Assembly (NCBI RefSeq): GCF_024679245.1
Contig: NC_090178.1
Location: 16,683,713-16,747,712, forward strand
Length of the DNA stretch: 64,000 nt
Origin: Pseudorasbora parva
Lineage: Eukaryota > Chordata > Actinopteri > Cypriniformes > Gobionidae
Direction of reading: 5' to 3'
Part shown: positions 1 through 14,697 of the stretch, in pieces
Position numbering within the stretch: position 1 is the stretch's first letter
Layout: each line of letters begins with the position of its first letter
Notes under the pieces: model-generated
The model's database searches: none
Seen by the model: only the letters and a program-made list of their open reading frames with translations
Told to the model about the DNA's origin: nothing
Program-made: the position numbers and the translations under genes

Positions 1-161
1 TTGAGACAAAAAAAATTCCATACGTTCAAAACCGTAAATTCGTTTTCAATATAAGAAGTTACTTACTCAACAAGCGCAAAACAAGTAAGTTACTACAGTA
101 TATAAGCGCGCCATGTCACGTTATCATGTGACCTACGACATTTTCACAAGTGCAACAATAT

Positions 162-842
162 AAAGGTGCACCATATAGTATTTGCAGTAAAATATCCAAA
201 AACCACTTGGCCGGTGTTATATATTTTGTTCAGTTGAGTACCTACAATATCCCAAATGTTTCCAACTATTTGTAAATTGTGGGAATATTGCTATTTTAAC
301 TAAGGACCGGGTCGTTTTAGCATAGCGTCTGAGGAAGTCGCCTGTCAATTGCGTCATATCTGCGCTATCCTCGGTTTTGGGTTTTATTTGGCAGAAGAGC
401 TTTGCTCTTAGCAGTGTGAACAAGTGAACGCAGGGAGTAACGTCATAACATTTTTAACACACTTAAATGTATCGAATATGATAAACAGATCTGCATTGCC
501 TCATAATCATAACCGGAAGAGAGGATCAGTGCAGGCGCCCGGCGAATGTGTCCCGTCCCATCGTAATAAAAGTCCCGGTGTTCGCAAGGCGGGTATTTGT
601 ATAACAATCTCTCCAGCAGCTGTGCTCAGCTCCTCAACACTCGGCCCTGCTCTGCTTTACACTACAGTAACGTTAATAACCGCATGCATAAACGTGATTT
701 CTGCCCGAGTCCTATTTTCCACTGGCTGTGAGGTGAAGAACACATCTCCCAAGATGCTGCGCTCAAACTTTGCGTCATCAAACTACGCATTTGTTTTGAA
801 TAGGCGCCCTCCAGTGGACAGAAAGTTGCATAGTGCACCTTT
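162..842 (-). mobile_element. Non-autonomous TIR DNA transposon, copy 1
   Basis: The ends are inverted repeats of the type AAAGGTGCAC...GTGCACCTTT. The interior matches, in opposite orientation, the element at 15198-15899, including the segments near 'ggcgccctccagtggaca' and 'ggccggtgttatata'. Two copies with the same ends and interior show a mobile family. Flanks here are ATAT-like, whereas the second copy sits in TTAA. The reading frame at 424-879 recurs in the other copy at 15166-15576 but matches no family I know and looks incidental. The class is unresolved; a piggyBac-like TTAA preference is an inference from copy 2. Confidence 0.75.
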
Positions 843-2570
843 ATATTTTCCTTTATATTTTCCTTTTTTTTCTTGTTAAATTGAACTGTTTATTCAGGCT
901 TATGAAATAAAAATAAAAAATAAAAATGTTGCATTTTGATGAATTATTCAAAGATATTTAACCATGTTATTGTACGTACTTATTGTTTTACTAAAACAAC
1001 ATAATTTTTGCAGTAAAAAAAAAAGAAAGTAATATAATAAAGTATTTTCAGCATTTGTCATTTGTGGGTGGGCTAGTATTTCAATTAATTTTGGTAGTAC
1101 CGATTACATTTTTCGCATATAAAATCAACAGTTTTCTACAAAGGCGAGATCAGCATGAAAGACGTCTCCGTGCAGACATTGGTTCTACGGGGGTGCTCAA
1201 ACGCAAGCAAAAGCACTCTCAGTTGACACAGTAATAATATTGGCAAAACAGATTTGGCAGATTTTCACATTTGTGACCGAGCTCTGGAGAGCGTCAAATG
1301 CATCTATTTACAGCGTGTTTTTGCAGTTGTGAGTGGTGCAGCCAATCACAGACACAGCGGTGAGTGATGCAGCCAATCACAGATAGTTGTTGATCTCTGG
1401 AACGCGATCAGAATCTCACCACTTGAAATTGCACAGCTCATTCAGTGCGGAGTTAATGCAGAAACCTCTTAATAACAAACAAAGTCAAGCCACTATGCAA
1501 GTAAGAGATTTATTGTTGACAACTTAATTTTTATAGCGAAGCTTTGTGAGATCACGATGAACTGACAAAGCAACAGCATTGTAGTGATCGTAGAGATCTT
1601 GGCTCTTTCGAGGCTACATTCATTCATATATATATAATCGACGGCCAATATTGCTTGAGTTTTGGAATTGACATCTAAATATAGATGGAACTGTGCACAA
1701 GATAGAAATATCCCCCTGAGACCCAGAATAGAGGTTTGGCATCAGTAGAGGACATTATTTAGCGAATTTCTCTAACAACACAGTTTATAGTATTCTTATA
1801 CAACATTCTTATGAAAATATTATTACATGTTTCATTATTACATTATTACATGTACATTACATATAGTCCCAAAACACATTAAAAATGCAAATTAGAAAGG
1901 AAATGGCATTTATGGCCATGTTTACACACATATGCATTATGTAGCCTAAAATGGTAGCCTATATCAAATTATTCTAGGCTATTCATAACATTGAAAATAA
2001 TCTTTATACAAAGTTTGGGTAAAATAAATGGATTGGATGAATGAATGAAAATAAAATACCATTTTTTCTATTCATGTCTTTCAATTTCCTCAATAAAGGG
2101 GTTTTGGTGTCCTCTGTATAGTAGAATATATCGCATATAAAATAGGAATTCAAAAAAAAAAATCTTAATTCACATAAACTATTTTTTTTTTTGGTTCTCA
2201 GGAAGATGACATGTTAAAATACTAGTAACACATTAAAGTAAATGACCTGTAAACAAATGACCATACATTTCTCACTTTACACCGCTTTGGTGGAGCCATT
2301 GCTTAGAGCACCCTCAGTGATTTGATTCTGCAACCGGGCCTGGCAGCCGGGTGTCGAGTTACTGATGCTATGAGGTGTTGGTGCACCTGTCACCCATATC
2401 TTTTTATTGTTTTATAATTACATGTTGGTTGTAGGCCTACTTTTAACAATGAACATCTTAATGATAAAAAAAAAAATCATGGGTTTACATTGGCGACACT
2501 TAACAAGGTTACTGTGTAAAGTATTTTTGTGGTGTAGTGGGCTAAACCACTGAACTGATACTTTATTTCT
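843..2570. other. Intergenic stretch, nothing assigned
   Basis: AT-rich DNA without a supported gene. Around 1290-1400 there is a short direct duplication of a 'gcagccaatcacaga' motif. No RNA gene or transposon end could be recognised. Confidence 0.5.
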
Positions 2571-2575
2571 TCATA

Positions 2576-2631
<56 letters not shown>
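2571..2631. repeat. AT microsatellite plus poly(T) run
   Basis: A run of (AT)n passes directly into a run of more than 30 T. This could be the tail of an old retroposed sequence on the minus strand, but no body is recognisable. Confidence 0.9.
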
Positions 2632-4375
2632 CCGGTGAATAAAAAAACTTGTAAATATTATTATTTATATGTATTCTTTATATTTTACATTTATTTTTAG
2701 TAAATGTATTATATAAATCTGGTAAACTTACAAAAATAGGTAACTCCTGCAACACTCTATAGCAAAATTGATTTATTTTGCAATAATGTCTGAGCAGCTG
2801 ATTTCTTAATGATCTAGTTATGGTTTTATCAATGAATGACAATAAGAAAATTCTGCACTTGTCCCCTGTTCTCATATATGCACAAATGTCCTGTGTGTTT
2901 GTGTGTGTGTGTTTGTGTGTCAGCATGAAGCAGTACTGGTGCATACTAACAGATGATGTGTCCAACTCAGGACTTTCAAAAATACTTGAGTGACTCTGAG
3001 CTGGCCAGCCTGCAGCTGTTCGCCACATTTAGACACGTCCCACCTTAGATTAAATATAGCACATATGAAGTGCTACTGAAAACTGCTGCCTCATTCAATG
3101 ATTGAGCAGATCCTCAGCACCAGTCATCTGAGGTGAGGAGTGATATTTCCCTCTATAGACACTAACCACGGTGACAGGTGCCGCGAACATCGCCCATTTG
3201 AAGCTCTGAGCTTTGGAGGCCGAGTCTGATGCTGGAGATAATGGCTAAATCTAACTTTAGCCTGGGATTGAAAGCTGTGATGGTCTGTTTCACCTTGGTG
3301 CATGGACATAATGAGAGGAGTGGGACAGAAGCAGGGGAGGGGGAAACTCCAATTCTCTAATGGCATCTTCTGCTCAGGAGAGAGGGAGATGTGTTTTCAG
3401 CAATGCTATAAAAAAATGTTTTATATGTTTCCAAAGGCAGCTGAGGTGCATAATAAGAAGCTGTGGTCTTAGATTGCTGTGGCTGCCAGCATGAGCCCAG
3501 CTTTTAAAATGTGACCTTGCCTTCTAAGATGACAAAGGAAACTGAGGGTCCACACACGCATTCATTATTCATGTGACCTCCTTCATTTTGGGCATTCCCT
3601 CCACATTTTAAACACCACTGGATCTCATTTGGATGTTGGTTACATCTCGCTGAACTGCATCTTTAATATTGCTTACGGTTTTGTTTAGTTACCTATCTCT
3701 CTGCGCCCTCCTCTTCCTCACGCCTCCAGTCCGTTTAGTTTGAGGGGCTGAAGGCTGACGAGGCCTCTGGCGATGCATGGCTGATGTGCAAGCTGCTAAT
3801 CATCACTTCTCTATTCTGACCTCAGTTGATGTACTGATATTTCATAGGGTGCGACATTATAAGTCTAGTAGTATTTTATTTTCTAAAACAATTTTACTCG
3901 GTATAGAAGCTGCATCTAATATATAAATCACCACCTTTTTTTCTTGTGCTTGCCAAGTAGTTAAATATTGTGAAATATTATTGCAAAAATACCTATATTT
4001 AATACATATTTTTTAAATGGTGGTAAAGCTGAATGTGCTTTGCCATAAAAAGCCTTTTTTATACTTTTTTTAATTCTGATTTACTATATTGTGCTTTGGA
4101 GATGGAAAGGTCATGCGTAACAGACGAAAGTAATGATCGAGTGTTTACAAAGCAAACATGCAAAGACTAAGTTCAACTAACTCCCTTCACAAAAAAAGGT
4201 AAACAAACGACGTTGGGCGATTTTGAAGTTGGAGGAGAAAATTAGTTTTTTAGCCCTACAGCGGAACTTCCGCCCATACGTTATGCGTGACCTTTCCAAC
4301 GTGATACGTGGCACATCACAGAGCAGAGCAAAACAAACATTTGTGGTTAAAAGGTATAGAATTAAAATATATATA
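2632..4375. other. Intergenic stretch, nothing assigned
   Basis: Short open frames at 2678-3028 and 3124-3366 on the minus strand have no recognisable domain and the first includes a TG/CA-rich patch. No transposon ends or RNA genes were seen before the Tc1-like element begins. Confidence 0.45.
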
Positions 4376-5958
4376 CAATCTTGTTCAAAATAATAGCAGT
4401 ACAATGTGACTAACCAGTACAATGTGACTTACCAGTAGGTTCAGTAGATTGTCAGAAAACAAACAAGACCCAGCATTCATGATATGCACGCTCTTAAGGC
4501 TGTGCAATCGGGCAATTAGTTGAAAGGGGTGTGTTCAAAAAAATAGCAGTGTCTCCCTTTGACTGTACAAACTCAAAACTATTTTGTACAAACATTTTTT
4601 TTTTTCTAGGATTTAGCAATCCTGTGAATCACTAAACTAATATTTAGTTGTATGACCACAGTTTTTTAAAATTGCTTGACATCTGTGTGGCATGGAGTCA
4701 ACCAACTTGTGGCACCTCTCAGCTGTTATTCCACTCCATGATTCTTTAACAACATTCCACAATTCATTCACATTTCTTGGTTTTGCTTCAGAAACAGCAT
4801 TTTTGATATCACCCCACAAGTTCTCAATTGGATTAAGGTCTGGACATTGGGCTGGCCACTCCATAACATTAATTTTGTTGGTTTGGAACCAAGACTTAGC
4901 CCGTTTACTAGTGTGTTTTGGGTCATTGTCTTGTTGAAACAACCGTTTCAAGGGCATGTCCTCTTCAGCATAGGGCAACATGACCTCTTCAAGTATTTTA
5001 ACATAATGCAAACTGATCCATGATCCCTGGTATGCGATAAATAGGCCCAACACCATAGTAGGAGAAACATGCCCATATCATGATGCTTGCACCTCCATGC
5101 TTCACTGTCTTCACTGTGTACTGTGGCTTGAATTCAGAGTTTGGGGGTCGTCTCACAAACTGCCTGTGGCCCTTGGACCCAAAAAGAACAATTTTACTCT
5201 CATCAGTCCACAAAATGTTCCTCCATTTCTCTTTAGGCCAGTTGATGTGTTCTTTGGCAAATTGTAACCTCTTCTGCACATGCCTTTTTTTTTAACAGAG
5301 GGACTTTGCGGGAGATTCTTGAAAACAGATTAGCTTCACACAGACGTCTTCTAACTGTAACAGTACTTACAGGTAACTCCAGACTGTCTTTGATCATCCT
5401 GGAGGTGATCATTGGCTGAGCCTTTGCCATTCTGGTTATTCTTCTATACATTTTGATGGTTGTCTTCCGTTTTCTTCCACGTCTCTCTGGTTTTGCTCTC
5501 CATTTTAAGGCATTGGAGATCATTTTAGCTGAACAGCCTATCATTTTTTGCACCTCTTTATAGGTTTTCCCCTCTCTAATCAACTTTTTAATCAAAGTAC
5601 GCTGTTCTTCTGAACAATGTCTTGTACGACCCATTTTCCTCAGCTTTCAAATGCATGTTCAACAAGTGTTGGCTTCATCCTTAAATAGGGGCCACCTGAT
5701 TCACACCTGTTTCTTCACAAAATTGATGACCTCAGTGATTGAATGCCACACTTTTTTTTTAACACACCCCTTTCAACTAATTGCCCAATTGCACAGCCTT
5801 AAGAGCGTGCATATCATGAATGCTGGGTCTCATTTGTTTTCTGAAAATCTACTGAACCTACTGGTAACTTGTTTGCCACGTAGCAATAAAAAAATATACG
5901 AAAAACCTTGATTATTCTGGTTAGTCACATTGTACTGCTATTATTTTGAACAAGACTG
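4376..5958 (-). mobile_element. Full-length Tc1-like transposon (DD34E)
   Basis: Both ends carry the inverted repeat that reads 'cttgttcaaaataatagcag' inward, and similarity between the two ends continues for about 170-200 bp (4376-4545 against 5758-5958). The element is flanked by TA on both sides within TATATA runs, the target-site signature of Tc1/mariner. It holds one transposase gene on the minus strand, broken by frameshifts. At about 1.58 kb the length is normal for a complete Tc1 element, so it inserted whole and then decayed. Confidence 0.95.
4637..5634 (-). pseudogene. Tc1-like transposase, frameshifted
   Basis: Cut-and-paste transposase of the Tc1/mariner superfamily. It starts at 5634 with MGRTRHCSEEQ, followed by a helix-turn-helix DNA-binding region and an RK-rich linker near residues 50-60. 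The catalytic part follows with WTDES (first Asp), FQQDN (second Asp) and NPIEN (Glu); 34 residues separate the second Asp from the Glu, i.e. DD34E. The reading frame is split in three. One shift lies at the run of nine T near 5286-5294. A second, which looks like one extra base, lies near 5006, between DQFA and YVKILEE. The ORF pieces are 5233-5634, 4998-5279 and 4637-5056. All catalytic residues remain, so the copy is probably fairly young, but as it stands it cannot make a full transposase. Confidence 0.93.
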
Positions 5959-6564
5959 TATATATATATATTTAGAAAATGACTGATCATTTCACTATAA
6001 GAAACTTATTCCTCTATAGTTACCACAGTTCTAGTTCCTGGAATCGCGTAGAGCCCTTTGAACCTGGATTGAAACTGGAATTTGGACCTTTTAAATCCCG
6101 TTGTACCCATTGAAGTCACTATATGAAGAAAAATTGTGGAAGTTCTTTTCGACTGAAGAAAGAGAGACATGGGGGAGTAATTTATCAGAAAACTTTAATT
6201 CTGAAGTGAACAACTCCTTTAAGGCCTACACCTGGTTTCATTTAAGAAATCTCCCTTATATGGTTTTAACTGATCTTGGATTAATTTTATATGTAATTTT
6301 TTTTTAATATTACATTTGTATGATATATAATTATAAAAGTATATAATTGTGTCTTATTGGCCTGATCTCTTCTATTAAAAACACCAAACAAGACTACAAA
6401 TTAATAAATTACAAAAACACATAATATACAGACACTTAATATTTAAATCTTAAATATTTTATTAAACTAATATTTGCAATTTGTTTGTAACTTAACCAGC
6501 AGTGAGTCATTCTGCAAAGCAAAATTCATTTGGAGCTCTATTTCGCCATCAATATTCCTTCATT

Positions 6565-6855
6565 TTACAGCAATAAATGCAGAAAAAATAAATACAAATT
6601 CTATGACTATAATGCTCAACAGTGTTAACATACATTTACGACAATAAATGCAGAAAAAATAAATACAAATTCTAGGACTATAATGCTTAACAATGTTAAC
6701 ATACATTTACGACAATAAATGAAGAAAAAATAAATACAAATTCTAGGACTATAATGCTCAACAATGTTAACATACATTTATGACAATAAATGAAGAAAAA
6801 ATAAATAAAAAATCTAGGACTATAATGCTCAACAACGTTAACATACATTTACGAC
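6565..6855. repeat. 71-bp tandem repeat, four copies
   Basis: Four head-to-tail units begin at 6565, 6636, 6707 and 6778, with a partial fifth at 6849. Each contains 'acaataaatg(c/a)agaaaa' and 'ctataatgctcaacaa'. Units differ at only a few positions, so the expansion is fairly recent. Confidence 0.93.
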
Positions 6856-8148
6856 ATGCAATATACAGTAAACATAATGTTGTAAATGAACAATCAACTA
6901 TGAACAACACTGCAGCTAAATGGGTTTCATGCGCTTTTTTACACTGAGCAATCAGCTTGAAAAAGTAATCAGATCAAACTTGGTCTGACTTGAACCCAGT
7001 CACAAAGCATGCTGGGTAATAGTGCTGTGTCATATTTTCAATTTTAGGATATGTACAATTTCGAAAAAGTCACTGTTTAACAAGCTTCATTAACACTATA
7101 GTGTCATTAGTTTAGTAACCAAAACAACTAGAATTAGAAAATGTCATTATATTCTTCATTATGAAACTAGAAGCGTTCTTCCTGTGTAGTAAGCAATGGT
7201 CAATATTAAGTGTAACTAGTGGGATACAGATAAATTGTATGTATTGCTCTCTACTAATAACTTCAGATATTTCAACCATTGGTCGAGGACTGGGTCTGTC
7301 TACTCAAGATGAACACAGAAAAGCAGGTTGAGCTGTGAAACTTTGCGGTCTGAACTAAAAAAAAAAAGAAGATGAAATGATGAAACGGAGTAGTAATGAT
7401 TCCACTATAATTCCTCTGCCCTTCACATTTTGCCACCAGTCTGACAAATCTGAGTGCAGAAATGAGGTGGGCCGCATTGACTATGCAGAGCTGATCAAAG
7501 ACAATGTGTTGTTTTGAAAAAGCAAGAACAGAAAGAGTTGCAGCACAAAGGAGGATGAGAGAGTGTGGCAGAGGAGATGGAGAAAAAGAGAGGGCAGAGG
7601 CAAAGTTTTAATAATGCAGCCTCGATTCTGGTGTCCAATTAAGAATAAAATATTCAATATTGTGTGCAAGCTTGGCTATAGCATGGTGCAAAACGACAGC
7701 GGACCACAGCTGATGTGTGAGCGTGTGTGTTTGTGCATGTGATGGGGGCGTGTAGAATGGCAGTCTCAATCAGGAGCAGTTAGACCAGTGATCACAGAAC
7801 CAGGAGATGGATAAATTCTCTGGTGACGTCAACTCGACAATTAAGGCCCGTGACAGTTGCAGTCTGGGAAACGTCCCACAAATCTAATGTCGCATTGACA
7901 TCGGTGAAACAGATTTTCCATGGCAGTTGCTAGTTATTTGGCCTTGGAAAACCACGGCAGTAACTTCAATTCAGTGGTTACTGTTCTGTCAGTTCTGTCT
8001 AGTGATACCAGCCGGAAACTGCTGAAAAAAATGGTATAAAGTTTAGACTGCTTTGAAACATCCCATAAAACCCAGTGTGGAATAAAAAACGATAGATCTT
8101 CATGCCCAAATATTGGCTATTGGATCATCAGATGACTTATCTTATGGC
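6856..8148. other. Intergenic stretch, nothing assigned
   Basis: No supported gene. The minus-strand frame at 7481-7669 is low-complexity and Leu/Phe-rich, without a domain. A TG-rich patch lies near 7710-7740. Confidence 0.45.
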
Positions 8149-9466
8149 TCGTTTCCACGGAAAGGTACGGTACATTACACAAAAAAAAAAATGATTAAGG
8201 CCCTTCATAAGACATTTAAATTATGTTTACGTTACTTAATTAAATTAAGTTGTGTCGAAATTAAATATGTTTGTGTTCAATCAGCCTAATATATTTAAAA
8301 CTGAAGTTTACTTAATTAATTTGCGTTAAAACTACATGAAATACTAACTAACTTAAATATTAAATATTAAATAAATAAATAACTGAGCAGTGGATCTGTA
8401 GTTCCCAGCATGCTTTGCAAGGGACTGCGCTAGAAGAGAAAATGTATGGATTAAAGTGTTATTTTATGTGTTTTTCAGTAAAGGGAAAGATGTAATTAGT
8501 TTATGTTAGTGTTTAATGCTCCGTTATGTTGGACATTGAGGAGTTTCTTTAATTCTGTGGTTACCATTATGCAGAAGAGTGATGCTGTGTTTAGGCTGTG
8601 AGCCCTTAAATTCATTGGATAGAATTCCTGCTCTCAATTAAATATTTTTAGTTTGTCCAATGAGTTATTTTTGCATTTTATATTTAAAAATATGCTGGTT
8701 GTTATTGAAAAGTTTTAAAGGCAAATTAAATTGATAACAGTGTTCACCTCAAATAATAAACTTTTAAAAATGTAACATAACATCAAGTAAACAGCACATA
8801 TAAATATTATGTAACAGTGACAAATTCAAAAGGTTATTTACTCAAAGAAATTGTGCCAGCTTTACTTGAATTTTTTTTTTGTTCACAAATTGTTATTTGT
8901 AAAAATTGCTCAATAGTTGTGTGCAACCACTTGCCACATATTTTATAAGTAAATTCAACAATAATTTTTTTTGAGTGTGCAGTACAGAGTTATTTACGTT
9001 TAGAGTTTCAGAAGTTGTTAATGAAAATACCGAACCGTACTGTACCATTTTTTGCGACCCTTCTGTTTGGGGTACCTAGCACAGTACTCCTGTGCCTGAA
9101 GAGTGGAGATAGAGACTCATACACAATGTTGAGTGGTTGACAAAGAATCGCCACTTGCATGAGCTACAAGGCGAATGACAACACAATGAATGTCATTTTT
9201 AAATATACAGTTGAAACACAATATCGTTGTCTGGTGACAAACAGCCACATGCCAAGAAGAGAGAGCAAGATCTGCTATATGTCCATTGTTGTTTACTGTG
9301 TCTCTTTCGTCTTGGCTCGAGGATGACGTTGATCGATACTTTCCGGCATGCACAACACCACAAGGAAGGGTATTGTTAGCGGTGGAAATGCAAGCCGGAT
9401 TAGGGTTTACTGTCCCGAATCGTATTGTAATGTACTGTATCCTACCGCTCAGTGGAAACAACCAAT
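8149..9466. mobile_element. MITE-like element with 'GTTTCCAC' ends, probably with a nested insert
   Basis: The left edge reads 'tggctcgtttccacggaaag' followed by a 'ggtacggtac' stretch. The right edge reads, inverted, 'gagcggtaggatac' with '...cagtggaaaca'. Such GGTACGGTAC-rich inverted ends are typical of a common fish repeat type. Just inside, an A-run at 8180-8192 ('cacaaaaaaaa') and a T-run at 8963-8976 ('ttttttttgagtg') look like the ends of a second, AT-rich element nested within. Boundaries are approximate because the repeats are diverged. Confidence 0.5.
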
Positions 9467-9720
9467 TAGCCTTAATGCATAAAAGAATCTTATGCCTTAT
9501 TCAATTAAATTCATATGGTTTTTTACATTCAAATTGATCAACTGGCTCAAAATTATGAATTGATTCAGTTCAGTTGTTTAATTTAGTTTAATTTAACTTA
9601 AGATGTGTTTAGCAGTTCATTCTGTGCTTGTCAGTGTAGCTCTTTAAAATACAACTCAATTATGTTGACTTTTCATAAATATTTTGAATAAGCTTTTATT
9701 TTTTATATTTTAATTTTAGT

Positions 9721-10694
9721 TTAAAGGTACACTGTTCATAAAACATTCACTGTAGGCTTAAGAGATTATGAAAAGAGCTCAAGCTGACTACAAGAAAACA
9801 TTACTGTTATACCCAATAATAATAGACAGACGGCACTTACCTCCATCACAGCGCTACTACAACCATAATGAAATGATTATCCACAATAGATAATGCTTTA
9901 CACAATAAACACTGTCAGAGAGCTTCATATGGTATTATATCTGTTCAACGAAACACCTTACCTGTTAAGTAATAAAAACGTAATCTCCTTTTACAACATT
10001 TCACTCCCTCAGTTCTCTCCAGCTCCGAAAAAAGCCAAAGACAGGGTTCATTCTTGTTTTATTACAAGCTCTGTCACGTTCTCTTTAAGCCAGTACTCTC
10101 AGTCTCCACTGTTTTTAAACAAGTGATTTTCCGACGGTTTAAGATTTAGGGTGGTCCATCTCAAATGTACTCGCTCGTTGTGAAAACTAACTAACCCATG
10201 CCACTCCCACACCATACACTTCTCTATTTATGGATATGATGAGACGCGCTTGGGCGAGTGATGTATGCAAATATTTTAAGGAAGTGTATGTAAGATTGTG
10301 GCCAAAACTGGTACTGCAATCACTATTCCTTCTCCCCCTCTCCTCTGACTCGAGATTGCCAGATAGGCTGCAGGATCCACAGGAAGGTTTGTAGCTGCTG
10401 CTGTGGTAACTAGAGCCGAGCTGGCAACACGAATGCCAAAACACAACTGACTTCGTGATTGGTTGATATGGTGGAGGGTGGAGCTTCAGGCCAAATCACA
10501 ACATGTCAACGTCAACATCAACATCAGTTGAGGGCTGCAACAACAACTTTTAAATGACAATATCATATCCTGGCCGGACTACTGTTGTCAGTGATATAAG
10601 TATTTGAAATTAACATGATTTCTTTTTGTCTAGTGACATATCAGGGCAATTTTATGATTAACTGAAATATATTTCTTACATACAGTTCCTTTAA
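9721..10694. mobile_element. TTAA-bounded non-autonomous DNA transposon
   Basis: The left side reads TTAA followed by AGGTACACTGT and the right side ends ACAGTTCCT followed by TTAA, giving short imperfect inverted ends inside TTAA duplications. TTAA duplication is characteristic of piggyBac-type transposition. The interior includes a moderately GC-rich part near 10310-10500. The minus-strand frame 10187-10444 has no known domain and no transposase is present. Confidence 0.6.
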
Positions 10695-12252
<1,558 letters not shown>

Positions 12253-12375
12253 AAGTCAAGTCAAGTCAACTTGATTTATATAGCGCTTTTACAATGACGA
12301 TTGTTTCAAAGCAGCTTAAACAGGACAATATTGCAAAAAAAATGTATTCGGCTGTACAGTCGTTCTGGAGAAAAC
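12253..12375 (+). repeat. Dispersed 'tatagcgctttt' repeat, fragment
   Basis: A 'caagtcaagtcaa' leader is followed by 'atttatatagcgctttta', 'tgtttcaaagcagctt' and 'ggctgtacag'. The same ordered motifs occur at 36466-36590, so this is an interspersed family. The class was not determined. Confidence 0.7.
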
Positions 12376-13401
12376 GGTAATGTTTATCCATTACTGTATT
12401 TAGCTTATTTTAATTTATCATATAGTGACAATGTTGGCAGATCAGTATTATAGTTCATAAAATTAATAAATTAATTATATTATGAATATATAGTTGAATA
12501 ACTTACATCGAAATATTAGTGTCCCCAAAAATAAGATTTAGATTTAGCCCTAAAATAATTTGATGTAAAATTCCTTGGGTTTATATTTAAGTGTATTCTG
12601 TGCATATTTAGATATGTCAAATTTAGCTAATGTGCTGTTTAGGCAAAAAAGAGACACCTCTCAGATAGCAACATTGTGTCAGCCAAGATCCACCTGCATC
12701 TGACACCCGTGAAATGATAATCCGGCTCACGTACCGCGTTAAGTGATAGCACTTTGCCGGATGAGCGGTTTGATCTGTTCGCCAGATCTGGACCCCAACA
12801 GGCCATATAGGAATGCCGCATGTCAGCCAAGAGCAAATCAAATGAACCAGAACTGGACCTTATCCGGGCAACAAAATCTGCACACAGACAGAGCTTAAAA
12901 CTAGTCCCAAACTAAAATGCATGTTTGAGCTGTTTTAACTGAAAGCAACTTGCATGGATATGTCTTAAAATATGTCAGTGCCATTATTTTGTCTCAAGAT
13001 GCACACCAGTAATATTTGTTTCTAAGGCATGTTTTATAATAGTTAACTAAATATCCTAATTGAACTAAGGTCTAATCTTGGCTAAATCTAAGCCCTGTCT
13101 GTCTGAAACCAGGCCTTTATGGAGGAATCTCAGCCTTAGAAAGCCTGTTCACAAGCAGAATCACTGAAGGAAATTAGACAGCAGAAAAAAAAGACGAGCA
13201 AAAACACAAACAACTACAACTGACTTCCAGCCCCAGGCTTAGTTTGCAAATTAACTGTAAATTAAAAATAAATAATTAGTAGGGATTTCAGCAGAGGATG
13301 ATTTAACAACTCCAAAAACAGCATTAACATCTTCACCTACAAACCACTTTGCCTTTATTTCTTTATCCTACATTGTGGTGATTAGAGGGAAGACATTTTG
13401 A
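12376..13401. other. Intergenic stretch, nothing assigned
   Basis: Contains a more GC-rich patch at 12640-12860 with two overlapping short frames on the minus strand. No domain or repeat end was recognised. Confidence 0.4.
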
Positions 13402-13510
13402 AGAATGTCAGTAACCAAACAGTTAGCTGGAGCCATTGACTTCCATACTATTTTTTTTTCCTAGTATGGAAGTCAATGGCTCCAGTTAACTGTTTGGTTA
13501 CTGACATTCT
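13402..13510. repeat. Near-perfect 49-bp inverted repeat (hairpin)
   Basis: Arms at 13402-13450 and 13462-13510 are complementary except for one mismatch, with an 11-nt T-rich loop. Downstream, 13530-13615 contains 'gggtgagtaaaggatgacag' and 'gtgaactatccctt', the look of the end of a TTAA-type MITE. The hairpin is probably the core of such an element. Confidence 0.9.
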
Positions 13511-13615
13511 TTAAACCTTGTGTTAATCTGAAGAAAGAAATTCATACAGGTTTGTAACAACTTGAGGGTGAGTAAAGGATGACAGAATTCTCCTTTTAAA
13601 GTGAACTATCCCTTT

Positions 13616-14697
13616 ATGGCAAAATGTGATCAGGTATTCATCATGAAGCGGCCTGATTGACTGATTTCAGACACTTCTGAGGCAGCGTAACAGTTTACTG
13701 ATCTACAGAAAAATAGCGCAAGCTTTGATTAGAACTAAGCAAATATTTAATTAGTAGTAATTTCTCGTTAGAAATGACATCAGAAATGGAAAACTTTGGT
13801 CAAAAATGTAAGTATACACAAACTGACCAGCAACTTTTAGATGCAATCTTTCTTTTTCTAGTTCAGCTGTCACCAAATGGAACACTTATAAGGATTGTGG
13901 GATATCAAAGGATACATCTATGCTGCCTTCAAAAATCAATCAGATGAAGGTCTCTCAGGAGGCAGGAAGTGAAGCTAACATTGGATTCGGATGTGCCTTG
14001 AAGCTTTTCAACCTTAAAATGTGTCCTCCGAAGGCAGCATTTTCCAGTTTTCAGGTGCAGCCTTAATCATACTTAAAATGTAAAAAGCACCCAGATGACC
14101 AACTATCTCCGGCCTGATTCTGAAGCGCACATCTATGGACACTATCCCATGAGGTCAAGGGAACGGATTTGTGAATAGCAGTGAAGCCACTCAACTGATG
14201 CTGGTAGGTCACATGTAGTAGAATGAAGCAGGATTACATTACAAGGGATTTTAGAGATGTGCACAAAAAGGTTTTGAACTACTGTACAGAATTAAAAACA
14301 GCATATGAACTTCAGGATCAGTAAATTATGCCACTGAATTGTCCTATTTTTTTTTTTAGTTCTTACTATTTGCTTTTTTTTTTGACTTTCGTGATGTTGA
14401 GAGTGGATTTTTGTTCCTGACATCTGTCAATAACATTATCTGGAACTCAACCCCAGTTCGTTCTCAATAATAACTTTTGTAGACACATGACAGAAATAAA
14501 CTGGTTTGTAGTTTGAAATAAATGATAATGCTGTTTTTGGAGTGGTTTAGTCCTCCTCTGCTGCAGATCTTGATGCAGAGATTTAATGTTTTCTTTTATT
14601 TGCAGTTGGCTATTGTTGTGTTTGTGCTTTCTTTTTTGTGATCATTTCTTTTTTCTCTCTCTCTTCTTACCTTCAGTGATTCTGCCTATTAGGCTTG
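13616..14697. other. Intergenic stretch, nothing assigned
   Basis: No supported gene or repeat boundary. T-rich runs lie at 14348-14385. Confidence 0.4.
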
